The notes under the pieces: model-generated
Databases searched by the model: none
The model's input: the letters and a program-made list of their open reading frames with translations, nothing else
Told to the model about the DNA's origin: nothing
Shown: one piece after another, positions 24,189 through 33,086 of the stretch
How the letters are laid out: the number at the start of each line of letters is the position of its first letter
Position numbering within the stretch: position 1 is the stretch's first letter
Program-made: the position numbers and the translations under genes
Assembly: GCA_963775625.1 (NCBI GenBank)
Contig: CAVZJM010000016.1
Span: forward strand, 186,001-250,000
Reading direction: 5' to 3'
DNA length: 64,000 nt
Origin: JAIBJN01 sp963775625
Lineage (GTDB): Bacteria > Actinomycetota > Thermoleophilia > Gaiellales > Gaiellaceae

Positions 24189-27100
24189 TCAGCGGGTTGA
24201 CACAGCTGCGAGCTCGGACAGCGTCCCGCGTGCCAGCCCCGCCGAGACCGTGTTGCCTTTCTGCTCGTAGAGCTCGACCGCCTCGCCCACGACCGCGGCC
24301 GCCTCGTTCGCCCGCCCGGCCAAGCGCAGGACCTCTCCCAGGTCGATGTGCGCCTGGGCGCGCATGTTGAGGAAGTCGGTTGGCTCGGCGAGCCGGAGCG
24401 CCTTCCGCGCGAGCGCCTCCCCCTCCATCGGCTGCGCCCGCTGCGCAAGCAGCTTCGCCCTGGCCGCGAGCCAGTAGACGTTGGCCGAGCGGTCTTCCTC
24501 GGGAGCCGACTCCTCGCTGATCTCGGTGAAGCGGTAGGCCTCGTCGTAGCGTTCCTGCGCATGCACAGCGTGCGCGAGCATGGCGGCGAGCGTCGAAAGC
24601 CCGCTCTTCTCACCCATGGCCTCGAGGATCTCATAGCCCTCGAGAAGCTTTCGCTCGGCCGCCGCCGGTTCGCCGGCGAGCATTTCGACGATCCCCCAGA
24701 TCTCCGACGCCACCGCCGCCGTCACCCGCAGACCCATGTCCTCGATGATCGCCCCGTCGCGCGCCAGGAGCTGGCGCGCCTCGTCGAATCTGCCCTCCAT
24801 CGCGACCAGCCCGGCGAGGGCGCGGTAGGCCGATGCCTTCACGCGCTGCTGGCGGGGAGGAAGCGCGAGGATCTCCTCGGAGCGCCGGATGGCCTCGGGA
24901 ACGGGCACCGGCCCAAAGAGCCAGGACCCGAGGAGGAGGTTAAGGCTGTAGCCCTCCGCCCGCTCGTCGCCCGCCCGCTGCGCGTACTCGGCCGCGCGAA
25001 GAAGGGCGCGCTCTGCCTCGGAGGCGTTGCACTGGAGCCAGGGGAACCAGGCTCGGACCGGCCACGCCTTGGCGAGACCGCGCTCGTCGTTCGCCTCCTC
25101 GAGCACCTTGATGGCGCCGTCGGTCGCCTCGAGGAGCGCCGGGGCGGCGAAGTTCGTCTCGGTCTGCATCTGCACGCGCAGGCGGACCACGACGGCCCGT
25201 GCCTCCAGCGACCGCTCGCCCGAGGAAGCGGCGCGCTCGATCGCCTCGCCGAGCACGTTCTCCGCCTTCCCGAACTCGCCGCTCTCACGAAGCGCCTCGC
25301 CGAGGTCGACGAGCAGGTCGAGCCGTTGCGGGCTCTCGGCAGGCAGCAGCGCGACGGCGCGGGAAAGGAGGTTCGCCGAGGCCGGGCCGTCCCCCCGGTC
25401 GTAGGCCCGCTCCCCGACGCCCGCGAGATACCCTGCCGCCCGGTCCGCCAGCTCGCGCGCCGTCTCGTCGAGCGAGCCGAGCTCCGCCCGGTAGAGGTAC
25501 GCCTGCTCGAGGTGGTATCCGATGATCTCCTCGTGCTCTCCGGGCGCGCGGAGGCTTGCCGCCTCCAGCCAGGCGGCGAAGCGCTCGTGGAGGACCGCTC
25601 GCGCCTTCTTCGGGATCGCGCCGTAGGCGGCCTCGCGGATGAGGTTGTGGCGGAAGCGAAAGGCCTCACCGTGCTCCGAGGGGACGGGGCGGACGAGCTC
25701 CCGGCGGATCAGGTCCTCCAGGTCGCGCGCAGGCGAGAGGTCGTCCTCTTCCCCGGGGTCCGCCATCGCGACGAGCGCCTGTGTGAGGAACGCCTTGCCG
25801 GCCACGGAGGCCCGTTCGATGACCGAGCGCTCCCCCGGGGCGAGACGGTCGAGCCGGGCGGCGAGAAGCGCCTGGATCGTGGGAGGAACGACGCCCTCCT
25901 CCAGCGCCTCGCCCCGCTCGGCGAGCATGGCGAGCATCTGTTCGAGAAAGAGGGGATTTCCCTCGGCGGTCTCGGCGACTCGCGCTCGTGTGGCCGACGC
26001 GAGCGCGCGGTCGCCGAGGATCTGGGAGATGAGCGCCTCCGACTCATCGTCGGAGAGGCCGTCGAGGAGCATCGAGGTCGCGTTCACCTTGCCGCCGCCC
26101 CACGACGGCCGCTCCTCCAGAAGCTCGGGGCGCGCGAGGCAGAGGAGCATGATCGGGACGTCACGGGAGAGGTCCGCGACCGAGTCGAGCAGGTCGAGGA
26201 AGGTGGGCTCGGCCCACTGGAGATCGTCGAAGACGAGGAGGAGAGGGCGGGCACGGGCGAGCGACTCCAAGAGCTTGCGGATCGCCCAGAACGTCTCGTC
26301 GCTGGCAGCCTCGGCATCGGGACGGCCGACGGCTGCAGCAACCCGCCGCCCGATGAGCTCGGCATCCACGCTCCCCTCGAGGAGCCCTGCGATCGCTTCC
26401 GACGTCGTTCCCCCGGCCACCTGGCGCACCACCTCGGTCAGCGGCCAGAAGGTGATGCCTTTTCCGTACGGCAGGCAGCGGCCGCGGAGCACCGTGGCCT
26501 CCGCCTGTACTCGCGACTCGAGCTCGGCCGCGAGCCTGGACTTGCCGATGCCGGCGGGCCCGAGCAGCGTGAAGAGCGTCGGAACGCGCTCGCTGCAGGC
26601 GTGATCGAAGGCCTGTCGAAGCCGCGCGAGCTCGTGCGTCCGGCCGACCAGCGGAAGCTCGCGGCGCGAGATCAGCGTTGCGGCGGGGGCGGCCGAGCCC
26701 AGCCGGAAGGCAGGCCCCGAAGGCTCGAAGGACGCCACTTCACGCAGGAGCTCGCGCGTAGCCTCGCCGACGAGGATCTCGCCGGAGGCGGCCGTTTCCT
26801 GAAGGCGAGCGGCCGCCGAGAGCGCCTCGCCGGTCACCGACGCGCCAGCCATGACCTCGCCCGTCTCGACTCCGGCGCGCATGACGAGTCGAACCGCCCA
26901 GTTCTGCTCGAGATCCTCGTTCAGCCGCCCGAGCTCGTCCCTGACGTCCGCCGCCGCCCGGACGGCCCTGAGCGAGTCGTCTTCCCGCACGACCGGGATC
27001 CCGAAGACCGCCATCAGCCGGCTCGCCGGCAGCTCTGTGACCGTCCCGCCGTGTCCCGCGACGATGCCGGTGGCCAGCTCGAGCGCCTGCGTCAGCACCC

Positions 27101-28064
27101 CGGCCAGTGGCTCGGCGTCGAGGTGCCCGCCGTCGCTCGCGACGTCGAGGAAGAGCACGGTGACGGTCTTGCGCGCTTTGCGCGGGGGCGTCTGCGGGGC
27201 TGCTTCAGGTTCAGGTGGAGCCGCCTCCAGCGCCGGATCCTGCCGCAGGATCGCGGTCTCGAGCCGCTGCAGCGTCGGCGACGGCTCGATCCCGAGCTCG
27301 TCGACGAGGCGGCGGCGCGTCTCCTGGTAGAGCTCGAGCGCCTCGGCCTGCCTCCCTGAGCGGTAGAGCGCGATCATGAGCTGGCCGCGCAGGCGCTCGC
27401 GGAGCGGATGCTCGGCGACGAGCGGCTCGAGCTCGGCGACGAGGTCGGCTCCCCTCCCCAGAGCGAGCCGGGCCTCGAAGCCCTCCTCGAGGGCCGTCAG
27501 GCGCAGCTCGTCGAGCCTGTTGATCTCGTTCTGCGCGAAGGGCTCGTAGACGAAGTCGGAGAGAGGGGTTCCCTGCCAGAGGGACAACGCCTCCTCCAGG
27601 CTGCGAAGGGCCGCGTCCGGCCTCGCTTCCGCGAGAGCTTCCCTCGCCTCCTCGATCAGCCGTTCGAACCGAAGGGCATCGACTCGATCGGGCTCGACCA
27701 GAAGCTGGTAGCCAGGCGCGCGGGTCACGACCGCCTCGCGTCCGAGCAGCTTCCGCAGGCGGGAGACATAGACCTGGAGGGCGTTCGCCGCAGTGCTCGG
27801 CGGCTTGCCGCTCCAGAGGTGGTCGATCAGCCGTTCGCTCGGCACCACCTCGTTCGGGTGAAGCAACAGCAGGACGAGCAGCGCTCGGAGCTTCGCGCCT
27901 TCGAGCGGCACGATTCGCGCGCCGGTACGTACCTCGAGAGGCCCGAGGATCCGAAAGTCGATCGGGGTGACGGGCGACAGCGTGCTGGCGAAGGTACCAC
28001 CGTCTTCAGCCGGCGTTAAGCCCCTGTTCAGGCGGCTCTGGCCTACTGGCGGGGTCGTGAGCAC
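24189..28064 (-). CDS. SARP/BTAD regulator fused to a degenerate nucleotide-cyclase domain, AAA-type ATPase and TPR array, 1291 aa
   Basis: Order: winged-helix DNA-binding domain (residues about 35-130, FRILGPLEVRTGARIVPLEG, ALQVYVSRLRKLLG), bacterial transcriptional activator domain with helices ending EALELYQETRRRLVDELG (to about 280), a class III cyclase-homology domain (about 298-450, KTVTVLFLDVASDGG), an ATPase with Walker A LLGPAGIGKSRLA near 500 and Walker B LLLVFDDLQWAEP near 608, and about 450 residues of TPR-like helices. The second metal-binding Asp of active cyclases (IGDxxMAVFG) is missing (PASRLMAVFG), so this domain is probably not catalytic. Large SARPs of this AfsR-like class integrate signals and activate target genes. 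GTG 28064 is the start with no strong SD. A small secreted-peptide gene is divergent 98 bases away. Confidence 0.9.
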   Translation of the reverse strand: MLTTPPVGQSRLNRGLTPAEDGGTFASTLSPVTPIDFRILGPLEVRTGARIVPLEGAKLRALLVLLLLHPNEVVPSERLIDHLWSGKPPSTAANALQVYVSRLRKLLGREAVVTRAPGYQLLVEPDRVDALRFERLIEEAREALAEARPDAALRSLEEALSLWQGTPLSDFVYEPFAQNEINRLDELRLTALEEGFEARLALGRGADLVAELEPLVAEHPLRERLRGQLMIALYRSGRQAEALELYQETRRRLVDELGIEPSPTLQRLETAILRQDPALEAAPPEPEAAPQTPPRKARKTVTVLFLDVASDGGHLDAEPLAGVLTQALELATGIVAGHGGTVTELPASRLMAVFGIPVVREDDSLRAVRAAADVRDELGRLNEDLEQNWAVRLVMRAGVETGEVMAGASVTGEALSAAARLQETAASGEILVGEATRELLREVASFEPSGPAFRLGSAAPAATLISRRELPLVGRTHELARLRQAFDHACSERVPTLFTLLGPAGIGKSRLAAELESRVQAEATVLRGRCLPYGKGITFWPLTEVVRQVAGGTTSEAIAGLLEGSVDAELIGRRVAAAVGRPDAEAASDETFWAIRKLLESLARARPLLLVFDDLQWAEPTFLDLLDSVADLSRDVPIMLLCLARPELLEERPSWGGGKVNATSMLLDGLSDDESEALISQILGDRALASATRARVAETAEGNPLFLEQMLAMLAERGEALEEGVVPPTIQALLAARLDRLAPGERSVIERASVAGKAFLTQALVAMADPGEEDDLSPARDLEDLIRRELVRPVPSEHGEAFRFRHNLIREAAYGAIPKKARAVLHERFAAWLEAASLRAPGEHEEIIGYHLEQAYLYRAELGSLDETARELADRAAGYLAGVGERAYDRGDGPASANLLSRAVALLPAESPQRLDLLVDLGEALRESGEFGKAENVLGEAIERAASSGERSLEARAVVVRLRVQMQTETNFAAPALLEATDGAIKVLEEANDERGLAKAWPVRAWFPWLQCNASEAERALLRAAEYAQRAGDERAEGYSLNLLLGSWLFGPVPVPEAIRRSEEILALPPRQQRVKASAYRALAGLVAMEGRFDEARQLLARDGAIIEDMGLRVTAAVASEIWGIVEMLAGEPAAAERKLLEGYEILEAMGEKSGLSTLAAMLAHAVHAQERYDEAYRFTEISEESAPEEDRSANVYWLAARAKLLAQRAQPMEGEALARKALRLAEPTDFLNMRAQAHIDLGEVLRLAGRANEAAAVVGEAVELYEQKGNTVSAGLARGTLSELAAVSTR

Positions 28065-28162
28065 CTGGGCGCTAGTTGAAGTTCACATTCGAACCAGGGA
28101 TGACGGCCCCAAGTCCAGGCTCGCGACGTCCGGTCACGCCGAACTCGAAGGAGGTGCCAACC

Positions 28163-28255
28163 GTGAAGGTGAAGCTTCTCGTCACCCTCACCACGCTGGT
28201 CGCGTTCCTAGCTGCCCCCGCCTCGGCTCTCGCCGGGCACTTCAGCGGGCGCTAG
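28163..28255 (+). CDS. Secreted micro-peptide precursor, 30 aa, candidate signal peptide/pheromone gene
   Basis: GTG 28163 is preceded, at seven bases, by AAGGAGGT, a full match to the anti-Shine-Dalgarno sequence and the best such site I saw in the window. The 30-residue product has a basic start (VKVK), a Leu/Thr/Val core and a typical signal-peptidase I site after Ala-Leu-Ala, which would leave only GHFSGR outside the membrane. It ends at TAG 28253. A long hairpin 38 bases downstream could terminate the transcript. It is divergent from the TPR-containing SARP regulator. A signalling role is inference; a truncated or leader ORF is the alternative. Confidence 0.6.
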   Translation: MKVKLLVTLTTLVAFLAAPASALAGHFSGR

Positions 28256-28293
28256 GCGAGTCGCCCACAGAGTTTGTGAGGGGCTGAGGGCAC

Positions 28294-28353
28294 GTCCGGT
28301 CCTCCTTCGAGGCTGTGGCCTGCAAGGGCCCACGGCCGGAAGGAGGTCCGGAC
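28294..28353 (+). terminator. Long near-perfect stem-loop after the micro-peptide gene
   Basis: Outer arms 28294-28308 and 28339-28353 pair over 15 bases with one mismatch (GTCCGG...CTCCTTC with GAAGGAGG...CCGGAC), and inner arms 28311-28318 and 28330-28337 extend it by eight pairs including one G-U, leaving a 11-base loop. No T run follows, as is common for high-GC actinobacterial terminators. It separates the peptide gene from the oxidoreductase gene at 28396. It might also act as a leader structure for that gene. Confidence 0.6.
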
Positions 28354-28395
28354 GCAGCCTTCACAAGACCAGGGGGTGCTGGTAGACCTTCCCGG

Positions 28396-30429
28396 GTGAC
28401 GGCTCAGCTTGACGAGGTCGTGCTGACGACGTGCCCGCGAGACTGCTACGACGCGTGCGGGATCGCCGTCGTCAAGCGCGACGGCGCGATCCGGCACGTG
28501 CGCGGGGATCCGGCTCACCCGGTCGCCCGCGGGAAGCTCTGCCGCAAGTGCTCGATCGGCTACAACGGAGCCTTTCTCGATCCGCAGGAGCGCCTGACGC
28601 AGCCGCTCCGCCGGGCCGGGACGAAGGGGGAGGGCCGGTTCGAGCCCGTCTCCTGGGACGCGGCGGTCGGTGAGATCGCCGAGCGCCTCCGCGGCATCGA
28701 GGCGGCCGCGGGCGCTCACACGGTCCTGAACGCCCACTACACCGGCACCTTCGCGCTCCTCTCCTACTTCTTCCCGCTGCGGTTCTTCCACCGGCTCGGC
28801 GCGACCGAGGTCGACCCGGACACGATCTGCAACAAGGCCGGCCACGTCGCGCTCGAGTACGTCTACGGCACCTCGCTCGTCGGCTTTGACCCGCTCACCG
28901 CCCGCGACTCGGCCTGCATCCTCGTCTGGGGCGCGAACCCCTCGGCCTCGGCGCCGCACGCCCACGAGCACTGGCTGCCGGAGTCGCCGGCCCGCGTGGT
29001 CGTCGTCGACCCCGTTCGCACCCCCACTGCCGAGGCCGCCGACCTCCATCTTCAGCCCTTCCCCGGCAGCGACGCCGCGCTCGCGTTCGCCCTCCTGCAC
29101 GTCGCCGTCCGCGACGGGCTCGCCGACGAGGGTTTCCTGGGCGAGCACACGGTCGGCTGGGACGAGCTCGAGCCGCTGCTCGCGGACTGCACGCCGGAGT
29201 GGGGCGAGGCGGCGACCGGAGTTCCCGCCGGCCTGATCGAGGAGGCGGCAAGGCTCTACGCCCGCGGTCCGTCGCTGCTCTGGATCGGCCAGGGCCTCCA
29301 GCGCCAGCGGACGGGCGGCAACGTCGTCCGGGCCTGCGCCCTCCTGCCGGCCGTGACCGGCAACCTCGGGAAGCCGGGCGCGGGCTTCCTCTACCTCAAC
29401 GGGACTGACTCGAGGCGCATCGACGAGGACTACCTCGCGGCCCCTCACCTCGGGTCGGACACGCCCGGGGCGATCAGCCACATGGAGCTCGTGGACTGCC
29501 TGGAGGATCCGGCCCGCTCGCAGGGGCTCTTCTGCTGGAACATCAACATCGCCGCCTCGAACCCGCAGCAGCGGCGCCTGCACGAGGCGCTCCGCCGCGA
29601 GGATCTGCTCACGGTCGCGGTCGACCTCTTCCCCACCGACACGACCGACCTCGCCGACTACGTCCTTCCGGCGGCGAGCTTCCTCGAGTTCGACGATCTC
29701 GTCGCCTCGTACTTCCAGCTCACGCTGTCGGCGCAGGTGAAGGTCGCCGAGCCGATGGGGGAGGCCCTGCCGAACATGGAGATCTTCCGCCGGCTTGCCC
29801 GGGCGATGGGCTACGACGAGCCGGAGCTCTACGAGAGCGACGCCGAGCTGCTCGCGACGGTGCTGGAGCGGGCGGGCGTGGGCGAGGACTTCGCCTCGCT
29901 GGCCGCCAAGGGCACCGTGGCGATTGCGGAGGAGCCGATGATCCAGTTCGCCGACCGCCGGTTCCCCACGCCGAGCGGCCGTGTCGAGCTCGCTTCGGCG
30001 CGCGCCGAGGCCGACGGCCTGCCTCGCGTTCCGCTGCCGCTCGCGGACGCGCGGCCCCGGAACGGGCGTCTCCGCCTCCTCTCTCCGGCCTCGCCGTGGC
30101 TTCTGAACGACAGCTTCGCCAACGACGCGAAGATCGCGAAGCGCATCGGCCCGGCGACGGTCGCCCTCCATCCCGCTGACGCGGCCGAGCGGGGCCTCGG
30201 CGACGGCGACGAGGCGCGCGTTCGCAACGAGACCGGAGACCTGCGGCTGCTCGTCACCCTGTCGGACGCGGTCCCGCGCGGCGTCGCCTACTCGCCGAAG
30301 GGGCGCTGGCCGAAGCGTGAGCCGGGCCGGGCGAACGTCAACGCGCTCAACCCCGGCGAGCGCGCCGACATGGGCGAGAGCACCTCCGTGCACGGCGTCG
30401 AGGTGACGGTGGAGCCGACCAGCGGATGA
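28396..30429 (+). CDS. Molybdopterin-dependent oxidoreductase (formate dehydrogenase/DMSO reductase family), 677 aa
   Basis: The N-terminus carries a 4Fe-4S site (TTCPRDCYDACG then KLCRKCSIG), followed by the pterin-binding domains (ACILVWGANPSASAPHAHEH; WIGQGLQRQRTGGNVVRA; GLFCWNINIAASNPQQ) and a C-terminal molybdopterin dinucleotide-binding domain (RLLSPASPWLLNDSF to SPKGRWPK). The protein is soluble with no Tat signal, so it is probably cytoplasmic. GTG 28396 is selected since the cluster motif starts soon after; the longer frame reads through the upstream hairpin. It resembles the uncharacterised anaerobic dehydrogenase subgroup annotated near formate dehydrogenase; the substrate is unknown. 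Its stop overlaps the ATG of the amidotransferase gene. Confidence 0.88.
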   Translation: MTAQLDEVVLTTCPRDCYDACGIAVVKRDGAIRHVRGDPAHPVARGKLCRKCSIGYNGAFLDPQERLTQPLRRAGTKGEGRFEPVSWDAAVGEIAERLRGIEAAAGAHTVLNAHYTGTFALLSYFFPLRFFHRLGATEVDPDTICNKAGHVALEYVYGTSLVGFDPLTARDSACILVWGANPSASAPHAHEHWLPESPARVVVVDPVRTPTAEAADLHLQPFPGSDAALAFALLHVAVRDGLADEGFLGEHTVGWDELEPLLADCTPEWGEAATGVPAGLIEEAARLYARGPSLLWIGQGLQRQRTGGNVVRACALLPAVTGNLGKPGAGFLYLNGTDSRRIDEDYLAAPHLGSDTPGAISHMELVDCLEDPARSQGLFCWNINIAASNPQQRRLHEALRREDLLTVAVDLFPTDTTDLADYVLPAASFLEFDDLVASYFQLTLSAQVKVAEPMGEALPNMEIFRRLARAMGYDEPELYESDAELLATVLERAGVGEDFASLAAKGTVAIAEEPMIQFADRRFPTPSGRVELASARAEADGLPRVPLPLADARPRNGRLRLLSPASPWLLNDSFANDAKIAKRIGPATVALHPADAAERGLGDGDEARVRNETGDLRLLVTLSDAVPRGVAYSPKGRWPKREPGRANVNALNPGERADMGESTSVHGVEVTVEPTSG

Positions 30430-31163
30430 ACACGCTCGTCCTCCAGCACATCGCCTGCGAGCCGCCGGGCGTCTACGAGGACGTGCTGCTCGAACGCGGC
30501 GCGACGATCCACCGCGTCGAGCTCGACGAAGGCGACCCGCTCCCGGACTGGCGCGAGTTCGCTGCGATCGTCGCCATGGGCGGCCCGATGAGCGTGAACG
30601 ACGAGGGGGAGCTGCCCTGGCTCCGCGACGAGAAGGCGCTCGTCGCCGAAGCGGTCCGCGCGGGCCTGCCCTTCTTCGGCGCCTGCCTCGGCAGCCAGCT
30701 CCTCGCCGCCAGCCTCGGCGGCGAGGTCGGCCCGGGCCCGGCGCCGGAGGTCGGCATCCTGCCGGTGCACCTGACGGAGGCCGCGGCGGAGGACCCGGTC
30801 TTCGCCGGCCTCCCGCAGGAGCTTCCGACGCTCCAGTGGCACGGCGACACGTTCTCGCTCCCCGAGGGAGCGGTGCTGCTGGCGAGCTCGCCCGCCTATC
30901 CCAACCAGGCCTTCCGCTGGGGCCGGGCCGCCTACGCCGTCCAGTTCCACCTCGAGGTCTCGCGCGAGATGGCCGAGGAGTGGGCGCGTGTGCCCGCGTA
31001 TGCGGACGCTCTGGCCGAGGTGCTCGGCCCGGGAGCGGCCCCTGCGCTGGTCGACCAGCTCGCGGCGCGCGCGGGGGAGATGCTCGCGCACGGGAGAGCG
31101 CTGTTCGGGCGTTGGGTCGACCTCGTCCCAGCAGAGAGCAGTCGGCGTATCGTTGGAGTGTGA
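30426..31163 (+). CDS. Class I glutamine amidotransferase (GMP synthase-like), 245 aa
   Basis: The nucleophile is Cys87 in FFGACLGSQLLAASLGG, the His is in AVQFHLEVS, and the Glu of the triad follows two residues later (LEVS), as in GATase type 1 domains. Stand-alone proteins of this group hydrolyse glutamine to feed ammonia to a partner or modify small molecules; the acceptor is unknown. It overlaps the oxidoreductase stop (ATGA at 30426) and its own TGA overlaps the ATG of the sigma factor gene, so three genes form one translationally coupled unit. Confidence 0.88.
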   Translation: MNTLVLQHIACEPPGVYEDVLLERGATIHRVELDEGDPLPDWREFAAIVAMGGPMSVNDEGELPWLRDEKALVAEAVRAGLPFFGACLGSQLLAASLGGEVGPGPAPEVGILPVHLTEAAAEDPVFAGLPQELPTLQWHGDTFSLPEGAVLLASSPAYPNQAFRWGRAAYAVQFHLEVSREMAEEWARVPAYADALAEVLGPGAAPALVDQLAARAGEMLAHGRALFGRWVDLVPAESSRRIVGV

Positions 31164-32197
31164 TGGATCCGCAGCTGCAAGCGCTCCTCGACCGCGGCGA
31201 AGAGTCCGAATGCATCCAGTACTCCGAGGTGGACGTGCTCGTCGAGGCGCTCGAGCTCGGCGAGGAGGAGCTCGAGGATCTCTACGAGGAGGTCGCGCGC
31301 CGCGGGATCGAGCTGCGCGACGACTGCGGCCGCGAGGCCAAGACCACCTACGTGAACGGCGATCTCGCCGTGGCGACCACCGACGCGCTCCAGCTCTTCA
31401 TGCAGGAGATCGGCCGCTACCCGCTCCTGACGAAGGGGGAGGAGATCGAGCTCGCCCAGCGGATCGAGCGGGGCGACCCGGAGGCGAAGGAGCAGATGAT
31501 CAACTCCAACCTGCGCCTGGTCGTGTCGATCGCCAAGCGCTACCAGGGCCACGGGCTGACACTGCTCGACCTGATCCAGGAGGGCATCATCGGCCTGATC
31601 CGCGCGGTCGAGAAGTTCGACTGGCGCAAGGGCTTCAAGTTCTCTACGTACGCGACCTGGTGGATCCGCCAGGCCGTGCAGCGGGGTGTGGCGAACAAGT
31701 CGCGCGAGATCCGGGTGCCGGTTCACATCGTCGAGCGCGAGCAGCGGATGTCGCGGGCCGAGCGCGATCTCGCTCCCAGGCTCGGGCGCATGCCCACCGA
31801 CGACGAGGTGGCCGAGGCGGCGCGGATCACGGTCGCGCAGGTCGCCGAGGTGCGCGCGGCGGCCCGCGCGGTCACCAGCCTCGACAAGCCGATCTCCGAG
31901 GCCAGCGGCACGACCTTTCAGGAGCTGCTCGCCGGTGATGAAGAGGACGTCGAGCAGGAGGTGACGGTCAACCTCGCGCAGGAGGCGCTCCACGACGCCC
32001 TCGACGAGCTTCCCGAACGCGAGCGCGAGGTGCTGAAGCGTCGCTACGGCTTGAACGGCGAGCGTGACCCCGAGTCGTTGGAGGAGATCGGGCGCGGCCT
32101 CGGCATCACGCGCGAGCGCGTGCGCCAGATCGAGGCGGACGCGCTCGAGCGGCTGGCCGTGCGGAGAGAGATCGCTGCCCTCCAAGGCGTCGTCTAG
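31163..32197 (+). CDS. RNA polymerase sigma-70 factor, primary/group 2 type, 344 aa
   Basis: The N-terminal 70 residues resemble sigma region 1.1 (EEELEDLYEEVARRGIEL). Region 1.2/2 follows: LQLFMQEIGRYPLLTKGEE, NLRLVVSIAKRYQGHGLTLL, DLIQEGIIGLIRAVEKFDW and FKFSTYATWWIRQAVQR (-10 recognition). Region 3 has VEREQRMSRAERDLAP, and region 4 has ELPEREREVLKRRYGL and the -35 HTH GITRERVRQIE. The protein has all parts of a housekeeping factor, although other RpoD/HrdB paralogues may exist. ATG 31163 is used because it begins region 1.1 and overlaps the preceding TGA. Confidence 0.9.
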   Translation: MDPQLQALLDRGEESECIQYSEVDVLVEALELGEEELEDLYEEVARRGIELRDDCGREAKTTYVNGDLAVATTDALQLFMQEIGRYPLLTKGEEIELAQRIERGDPEAKEQMINSNLRLVVSIAKRYQGHGLTLLDLIQEGIIGLIRAVEKFDWRKGFKFSTYATWWIRQAVQRGVANKSREIRVPVHIVEREQRMSRAERDLAPRLGRMPTDDEVAEAARITVAQVAEVRAAARAVTSLDKPISEASGTTFQELLAGDEEDVEQEVTVNLAQEALHDALDELPEREREVLKRRYGLNGERDPESLEEIGRGLGITRERVRQIEADALERLAVRREIAALQGVV

Positions 32198-32231
32198 CGT
32201 CCGCCCGGCCCTCCTGCTCGCCGTCCTGAGC

Positions 32232-32954
32232 GTGCTCCTTGCGGCTCCGTGCGCGCAGGCGTCGACCTGGAAGGAGCGGAAGGCCGCCGCCGTTCGCTAC
32301 CTCGAGACCCGCGCCGGGGTCGAGAGCTTCGCCCTCGTCGACGACCGCGGGCGGATCCACGGCTTCCGGAGGGGGGCGCGGGTGCCGTCGGCCAGCCTCC
32401 TGAAGGCCATGGCGCTCGTGGCCTACCTCAACCTCCCGTCGGTGCGCGACCGCGCGCTGCGCGATTCCGACCGCCGGCTGCTCCGGCCGATGATCCGCCG
32501 CTCGGACAACGCCACGGCGGGCACGGTGCTCCGAGCCGTCGGCGCGCGCCGGCTCCACCGGCTCGCCGTGCGCGCGGACATGCGGGCGTTCAGCTTCGCG
32601 TGGCCGATCTGGGGGCTCTCGACGACGAGCGCGACCGACCAGGCTCGCTTCTTCTCCCGGATCGACGGCTTCGTCCCGCGCCGGCACCGCCCCTACGCGC
32701 TCCGGTTGCTCGCAAACATCGTGCCGCGGCAGCGCTGGGGAATCGCGCGGGTCGTCCCGTCCGGCTGGACGATCCACTTCAAGGGCGGGTGGGGGTCCGG
32801 CACCGGGCTGGTCACGCACCAGTCCGCGCTGCTCCGGAACGGCGAGCAACGGATCGCGCTCTCGGTCCTCACGCGCTGGAACCCGAGCCACCGCTACGGG
32901 ACCCGGACGATCCGGGGCGTCGCGGCCAGGCTCCTACGGCTCCCCCTGCCTTGA
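32232..32954 (+). CDS. Secreted serine hydrolase with class A beta-lactamase-type motifs
   Basis: Three hallmark motifs of the penicillin-binding/beta-lactamase fold occur in order: SxxK as SASLLK, SDN as RRSDNATAG, and K-G-G/S as HFKGGWGSGTG. A Leu/Val/Ala signal-like segment ending APCAQAS precedes the domain. The start is uncertain: GTG 32232 falls inside the hydrophobic segment, which seems to extend back to about 32200 where only CTG or GTC codons are in frame. The gene begins right after the sigma factor stop. The protein may be a beta-lactamase or D-Ala-D-Ala-processing enzyme; motif order supports the fold but not the substrate. Confidence 0.8.
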   Translation: MLLAAPCAQASTWKERKAAAVRYLETRAGVESFALVDDRGRIHGFRRGARVPSASLLKAMALVAYLNLPSVRDRALRDSDRRLLRPMIRRSDNATAGTVLRAVGARRLHRLAVRADMRAFSFAWPIWGLSTTSATDQARFFSRIDGFVPRRHRPYALRLLANIVPRQRWGIARVVPSGWTIHFKGGWGSGTGLVTHQSALLRNGEQRIALSVLTRWNPSHRYGTRTIRGVAARLLRLPLP

Positions 32955-32966
32955 CCTGACAACGAA

Positions 32967-33034
32967 AACGAGGAGCTCGGCTCTCTCACCTCGGCTGGCT
33001 GCGGCGACCGCCGAGGATGACCGCGCTCCTCGTT
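32967..33034. terminator. Inverted repeat between convergent genes
   Basis: Perfect 10-base arms AACGAGGAGC (32967-32976) and GCTCCTCGTT (33025-33034) flank 48 bases, followed by a short hairpin GTGCC-TATC-GGCAC at 33043-33056. It lies between the convergent hydrolase and the membrane metallopeptidase-like gene, where a bidirectional terminator is expected. There is no T run; evidence is position and pairing only. Confidence 0.4.
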
Positions 33035-33086
33035 CTCTCGGAGTGCCTATCGGCACGAAGCGGTCCGGACTTGACCCCCTTCTCGA

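Noticed and set aside
24348..27359. Plus-strand open frame of 1003 codons
   Set aside because: It is antisense to the SARP regulator, has no domain pattern and no ribosome binding site.
28315..28395. Longer start for the molybdopterin oxidoreductase at 28315
   Set aside because: It would translate the right half of the hairpin; family similarity starts after GTG 28396.
28252..31215. Minus-strand open frame of 987 codons
   Set aside because: Antisense to the oxidoreductase and amidotransferase genes, both of which have complete family motifs.
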